Assembly (NCBI GenBank): GCA_029551925.1 | Contig: JAKPEO010000077.1 | Coordinates: 1-17,801 of the forward strand | DNA: 17,801 nucleotides | Source of the DNA: a bacterium | GTDB lineage: Bacteria > JAGOBX01 | Reading direction: 5' to 3' | Shown: in pieces, positions 13,820 through 17,801 of the stretch | Layout of the letters: each line of letters opens with the position of its first letter | Position numbering within the stretch: position 1 is the first letter of the stretch | Program-made: the position numbers and the translations under genes | Notes under the pieces: model-generated | What the model saw: only the letters and a program-made list of their open reading frames with translations | Told to the model about the DNA's origin: nothing | The model's database searches: none

Positions 13820-16120
13820 CTATTTCCTAAAAATCATTTGTTTTTTTAAATATAAATATTTAGTTTTAAAATCTGAATTTCTCAAAATTTCAAACACTAT
13901 TTTTTTTACTTCTAACATTAAATCAGTGTGTTTAAAAAAATCTTTGATAAAATTTTCTGAAAGACCGCTCTGGCGCTCGCCTATAAAATCGCCGCAGCCG
14001 CGATTTTGCAAATCAAATTCTGCAAGCGCTAAACCATCGTCTAATTCTGTAAATTTTTCAATACGCTGTTTGCTTAATGTTGACAAATTTTCAGAAATAA
14101 TCAGATAACAATAAGATTGAATAGGGTTTCTGCCGATACGGCCGCGCAACTGATGCAACTGCGCTAATCCAAAGCATTCAGGATGTTCGATAATCATCAT
14201 ATTTGCGTTGGGTATATCAATACCTATTTCTATAATCGTCGTAGAAAATAAAATTTTGATTTTATTAGAGGCAAAATCATTCATAATATTTACCCGTTGT
14301 TCATCATTAATCTTGCTGTGCAGCATTGCGCAATTTATATCTTTAAATACCGTATTACTCAATTTTTCAAAGCGCATTTTTACTGATTTTAATTCGCGTT
14401 TAGAACTTTCGTCAATCACCGGATAAACGATAAATGTCTGAAAACCATTTTCCGCATTTTTGCGAATATTAGCGAATAATGCTTCTTCTTCTTTTTCAGT
14501 TATAATTTTTGTTATGATTTTTTTGCGATTGCGCGGTTTTTCGCTAATAACCGAAATATCAAAATCGCTAAATATAGTCAAGCCGAGCGTGCGCGGTATA
14601 GGTGTGGCTGTCATATACAACAAATGCGGATTTGTAGAATGCTTAACCGCTAACAATCTTTGCTTCACTCCAAATCTATGCTGTTCGTCAATCACAACTA
14701 ATCCAACTTTATAAAAATTCACATCTTTTTGAATTATGCTGTGAGTACCGATTATTATATCTATTTCGCCGCCGCTAATTTTTTCTAATAAAATCTCGCG
14801 CGTTTTTTTAGAAATAGCAGAAGTCAACAAACAAATACGATAATTCGCAAACTCTAAAAATTTTAAAAATGTATTATAATGCTGATGCGCTAATAATTCG
14901 CTTGGACACATTATTACTGCTTGACAATTATTTTCTACGCAAACAATAGTTGATAATATCGCTATTATTGTTTTACCGCTGCCGACATCACCTTGCAGCA
15001 ATCTCCGCATCGGCGTATCTTTACTTATATCATTTAGAATTTCATTAAATGTTTTTTGCTGAGATTTTGTTAAACTGAAATTCAAAGAATTTATCAGTTT
15101 TTTTATTTTATCTGCAGCCTTACCATAATCAAATGCCGCGCATTTTAATTTTGTAATTGTTACTCTATTAGATTGTATGATAAATTGAAAAAAATAAAAA
15201 TTTCTAAATAACATCTGTCTGCGGTATTCGCTTATTTTTTGAATATCTGACGGATTATGCAAAAATTCAAGACATTCGGTTAACTTCAAAAAATTTTTAT
15301 TTTTTATAATTTTTGAACTTAAATAATCAGTCATTATCGGCAAATAAATATTCAGCGCAGTATCTAATACTTTTTTAAAATTAGCGTAATTTATCCGTTC
15401 AGGTAATGAATATACTGGCCTGACTATTATCGCGCCGTGTTTATATTTTTCAAAATTCACAGTTTTAAATTTGGGATTTATCATTTGATAGTAATCGCGA
15501 TAAATGACTTTGCCTGATACTTGTATTAATTCATTCTCTTTTATAGTTTTTTTGAATATCGCGGGATTACCGAAAAATCTGCAAGTTAATTCTGCTGATT
15601 CTTCTTCTATTAAAATATTTGTGATATATTTTTTTTGCGGTTTGAGATATTGAATTTTTATTGATTTTACAATACCGCTGACAATAAAATATTCATCTGC
15701 ATATATTTCGCTGATTTTTGATACTCTATAAATTTCATAGTTATAAGGCAAATATTCAATTAAATCTATTATCGTCGTGATATTTTTTTTAGCGAATAAT
15801 TCGCAAAACACCTTTCCCGCGCCTTTTAGATTTTTTAGCGGCTGATATAATAATTCTAATTCTATCAGCCAAATTATCATTATAATATTTTTTATTTTTT
15901 CAGCGGTATCAGTAGATATATTATTAAAAAAAAATTCAAGTTTTCGCGATAATATTTTTAATTTAGGAATTTCATCATCAACAGAATTATTAATTTCATT
16001 TATAGTTTTTTTTAATGATTCTTCAGACTGATAGGATAAATGATAATTATTACGGACTATTTCATTTATCTGCTGCCGCAGTATTAATAATATTTTGATA
16101 AATTCATTTATTTGAATCAT
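13820..16120 (-). CDS. recG: ATP-dependent DNA helicase RecG
   Basis: A 766-aa superfamily 2 helicase that remodels stalled forks and branched DNA. Residues 1-90 form a helical N-terminal extension. The wedge/OB domain starts at LKNLKGAGKVFCELFAKK (96-113) and LPYNYE. Helicase motifs are Walker A GDVGSGKT (377-384), DEQHRFG (478-484), TATPIPRT (504-511), STTIIEIGID (626-635) and QLRGRIGR (657-664). The C-terminal RGCGDFIGERQSG (707-719) matches the RecG RGPGEFLGxRQSG block except that Pro is replaced by Cys. The extension resembles that of Thermotoga-type RecG and makes the protein longer than the E. coli enzyme. It starts 11 bp after the ferredoxin-like gene and ends 52 bp from the convergent tRNA-Ser. 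Confidence 0.96.
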   Translation of the reverse strand: MIQINEFIKILLILRQQINEIVRNNYHLSYQSEESLKKTINEINNSVDDEIPKLKILSRKLEFFFNNISTDTAEKIKNIIMIIWLIELELLYQPLKNLKGAGKVFCELFAKKNITTIIDLIEYLPYNYEIYRVSKISEIYADEYFIVSGIVKSIKIQYLKPQKKYITNILIEEESAELTCRFFGNPAIFKKTIKENELIQVSGKVIYRDYYQMINPKFKTVNFEKYKHGAIIVRPVYSLPERINYANFKKVLDTALNIYLPIMTDYLSSKIIKNKNFLKLTECLEFLHNPSDIQKISEYRRQMLFRNFYFFQFIIQSNRVTITKLKCAAFDYGKAADKIKKLINSLNFSLTKSQQKTFNEILNDISKDTPMRRLLQGDVGSGKTIIAILSTIVCVENNCQAVIMCPSELLAHQHYNTFLKFLEFANYRICLLTSAISKKTREILLEKISGGEIDIIIGTHSIIQKDVNFYKVGLVVIDEQHRFGVKQRLLAVKHSTNPHLLYMTATPIPRTLGLTIFSDFDISVISEKPRNRKKIITKIITEKEEEALFANIRKNAENGFQTFIVYPVIDESSKRELKSVKMRFEKLSNTVFKDINCAMLHSKINDEQRVNIMNDFASNKIKILFSTTIIEIGIDIPNANMMIIEHPECFGLAQLHQLRGRIGRNPIQSYCYLIISENLSTLSKQRIEKFTELDDGLALAEFDLQNRGCGDFIGERQSGLSENFIKDFFKHTDLMLEVKKIVFEILRNSDFKTKYLYLKKQMIFRK

Positions 16121-16131
16121 TCAAAAAAAAA

Positions 16132-16857
16132 TTATTTTTTCAGCGAATATTTTAATACTTTTGATTTGCAGGCGTCAATACAACTACCGCATAATATACA
16201 TTCAGAATTTTCAAAATTATTATCTGCCGCCATTTGCATAACATCGAGCGACATCGGACACGCGCGATTGCACGCTTTACATTTTACGCATTTATTTTCT
16301 GTTTTTGACAAATATAATGACGGTAATTTAATAAAATTGCGGATTTTATTAGCGATCATAAAAAATACTGAAAACGGGCAAAAATAATAGCACATTCCGC
16401 GTTTCCCTAAAATTATCGCCATAATCGTAACGCTAAAAATTATGCCAAAATATATTGAATACGATTGCTGTGAATACGGCGGTAATTTTGTAGGATTAGC
16501 AAAAAACAAATTCACTTTTAAATCCCGCGCAAATTTCAAACTGAAAAATATCACCATTCCCAACCAAAATAACCAGAATAAAAATTTTGCGGCTCTCAAA
16601 TATTTTATGTTTATACGAGGTTTATGCAGACACGCATCAACGCAAAATTGTATGCCGCCCATTGGACAAAGATAACCGCAATAAAATCTGCCGATAAAAA
16701 ATGATAAAACAAACATCATCAGCCAGAAAATCAAGCCGCTCGCTATTATTCCCTGCGTAATGCCCATTATCGCTAATACAGGAGACATATACATAAATGT
16801 TATTGAAAAAAACAATAATGATAAAAACAATAATAAATTTCGGTATTTGCGTATCAT
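16132..16857 (-). CDS. NapH/CcoG-like 4Fe-4S membrane protein
   Basis: A 241-aa inner-membrane iron-sulfur protein. Four or so transmembrane helices (about 7-24, 32-55, 90-107 and 133-150) carry two CxxxCP motifs at the membrane edge: FYCGYLCP (C60, C64) and MCYYFCP (C156, C160). A cytoplasmic two-cluster ferredoxin follows: CVKCKACNRACP (C190, C193, C196, C200) and CILCGSCIDACK (C220, C223, C226, C230). This is the NapH/NosR/MauN build, used for moving electrons from quinol or ferredoxin to periplasmic enzymes or for Fe-S/metal maturation. No nap, nos or rdx-cco genes lie nearby, so the partner is unknown. A GGGAG site (16873-16877) is 15 nt from the ATG, farther than usual. It is transcribed ahead of recG. 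Confidence 0.88.
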   Translation of the reverse strand: MIRKYRNLLLFLSLLFFSITFMYMSPVLAIMGITQGIIASGLIFWLMMFVLSFFIGRFYCGYLCPMGGIQFCVDACLHKPRINIKYLRAAKFLFWLFWLGMVIFFSLKFARDLKVNLFFANPTKLPPYSQQSYSIYFGIIFSVTIMAIILGKRGMCYYFCPFSVFFMIANKIRNFIKLPSLYLSKTENKCVKCKACNRACPMSLDVMQMAADNNFENSECILCGSCIDACKSKVLKYSLKK

Positions 16858-16899
16858 AATATTTTTTTACTACTCCCTACATATTATAAAAAATATAAA

Positions 16900-16923
16900 T
16901 ATTCATTTTTATATTCATTTTTA
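16900..16923. repeat. Tandem 12-bp repeat upstream of the NapH-like gene
   Basis: TATTCATTTTTA occurs twice head to tail (16900-16911 and 16912-16923), 43 bp upstream of the start codon at 16857. A period near one helical turn in a promoter-sized gap could be a regulator site; low complexity leaves chance open. Confidence 0.4.
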
Positions 16924-16939
16924 AAATTATATGCTAATT

Positions 16940-16973
16940 AAAAAGCCGACTAATCTTTAAAAATTAGTCGGCT
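16940..16973 (-). terminator. Intrinsic terminator of the porin gene
   Basis: An 11-bp perfect stem, AGCCGACTAAT (16944-16954) with ATTAGTCGGCT (16963-16973), and an 8-base loop. Read on the minus strand the GC-containing base of the stem is followed by TTTTT, as in a Rho-independent terminator. It lies about 52 bp after the porin stop at 17026. On the plus strand no T run follows, so it acts in one direction. Confidence 0.88.
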
Positions 16974-17025
16974 GTATAAAAGTTTTAAAAAAAATCCGTT
17001 CGAAATATTTTACAATATAAAAAAA

Positions 17026-17801
17026 TTAGAAATTATAAGAAATTCTCGCTGTAACTTTGTCAGTTTCAGTTTTTGATGGCGCAACATAATCTTTCACTAC
17101 GCTGTTTAAATATTCAAAACCAAATGACACATTATCATTATAAGAATAAGTCAACAATCCTGCGATATTTTTTGTTTTTTCTTGAAGCGCTCCGTCAATT
17201 TTACTTTTTGAATATTCGTATCTTGCATCAATTTCAAATTTGTCGTTAATCTGATACCCAGCAGATAAATTATAAACATTAAAACCTATTTTGCCAGGGG
17301 TAGTTAATGTCGCAATTGCTTTTGAAGTAGGGCAAACAAATTCTGCTGACATTCTAAAATTATCAACTTTCGCTTTTCCGCTTAATACGATATTTGCTCC
17401 TACTTTTGTATAAGAATCAGATAATACGCCATTTGATTCTAACGCTTCTACTGAATTTGAAATATATGCAATATTAAAATTATAATTGTCATTGCCACAT
17501 TCAGCAGCCATTAAATAATTTCTGATATGATCACATTATCTTTTGTTTGTTTTTGAGTAACGCCATTATATACGGCGCCTTTTAAGGTAATGCAATCTGA
17601 AACTTTATACGCAGCCATAGCGGCATTTTTCCATAATTCAATGTAATTTAATGATACTGGGTCACTGATAAAATTATCAGATATTGATGAGATAAGATAA
17701 AATTTTCCAAATGTCAATGATAATTTATCATTTACATTCCAATCGATTTTTGCTTCATCTACATAAAGTTGCGGATCTGCAGCATCTTCATACATTATTT
17801 T
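17026..17801 (-). pseudogene. Outer-membrane porin, 5' end beyond the window, interrupted by an apparent frameshift
   Basis: Two adjoining frames encode one porin. The upstream part is open from the window edge (17801) to a TAA at 17511-17513 and contains a porin strand pair (YVDEAKIDWNVNDKLSLTFG). The downstream part runs from about 17530 to 17026 in the -1 frame, shows amphipathic strands such as FNIAYIS and FEIDARYEYS, and ends ARISYNF with the C-terminal Phe recognised by the BAM machinery. Just before its first ATG (17511) the -1 frame reads NYLMAAECGNDNYNFNIAYI, which looks like an uninterrupted beta strand; this suggests the coding sequence shifts frame between about 17513 and 17537. 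The alternative is two coupled genes sharing TAATG, but half-barrels are unlikely to function. It could be a real mutation, phase variation or a read error. An intrinsic terminator follows. Confidence 0.7.

Noticed and set aside
14208-14714. Plus-strand frames opposite recG (14208-14426, 14460-14714)
   Set aside because: They are antisense to conserved helicase motifs, with no ribosome binding site or recognisable product.
16112-16387. 91-codon plus-strand frame over the start of recG and the end of the NapH-like gene
   Set aside because: It is antisense to the eight ferredoxin cysteines, which are clearly selected on the minus strand.

Overview
This is an AT-rich window from a flagellated diderm bacterium. 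The diderm character is shown by a porin with a C-terminal aromatic residue, a second small outer-membrane barrel, a lipobox lipoprotein and a periplasmic FecR-like protein. Motility is shown by flhA, flhF, flhG and a FliA/WhiG-type sigma factor. The order flhA-flhF-flhG-X-fliA recalls spirochaetes and other deep-branching motile phyla, but the window does not settle the phylum. No insertion sequence, phage gene, CRISPR array or clear horizontally acquired island is visible; nearly all of it is chromosomal housekeeping and motility DNA.

Layout. (1) 1-2157, minus strand: three closely spaced envelope genes, transcribed as a 260-aa beta-barrel protein, then a FecR-domain protein, then a lipoprotein that runs off the left edge. 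(2) 2348-6223, plus strand: trkA, trkH and a radical SAM protein with C-terminal cysteines, spaced 12-15 bp apart. (3) 6227-13450, minus strand: a tight seven-gene motility operon read as STAS protein, flhA, flhF, flhG, an unrecognised tail-anchored protein with a UBA/TS-N-like N-terminus, fliA, and a small charged protein. It has a good TTGACA-17-TATTCT promoter. (4) 13581-13767, plus strand: a TTGACA-16-TATAAT promoter and a complete tRNA-Ser(UGA) with encoded CCA. (5) 13820-16857, minus strand: a NapH-like polyferredoxin membrane protein followed by recG. (6) 16944-17801, minus strand: an intrinsic terminator and the 3' part of a porin gene interrupted by an apparent frameshift.

How it fits together: the motility operon combines the export gate (FlhA), the SRP-type GTPase and MinD-type ATPase that set flagellar place and number (FlhF/FlhG), the late flagellar sigma factor, and a STAS switch protein at the head. 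The two unrecognised proteins beside flhG and fliA are the best candidates for undescribed biology. The FlhG is itself unusual: it keeps the FlhF-activating DQAxxLR motif but has degenerate ATPase switch motifs. No gap between genes exceeds 300 bases.
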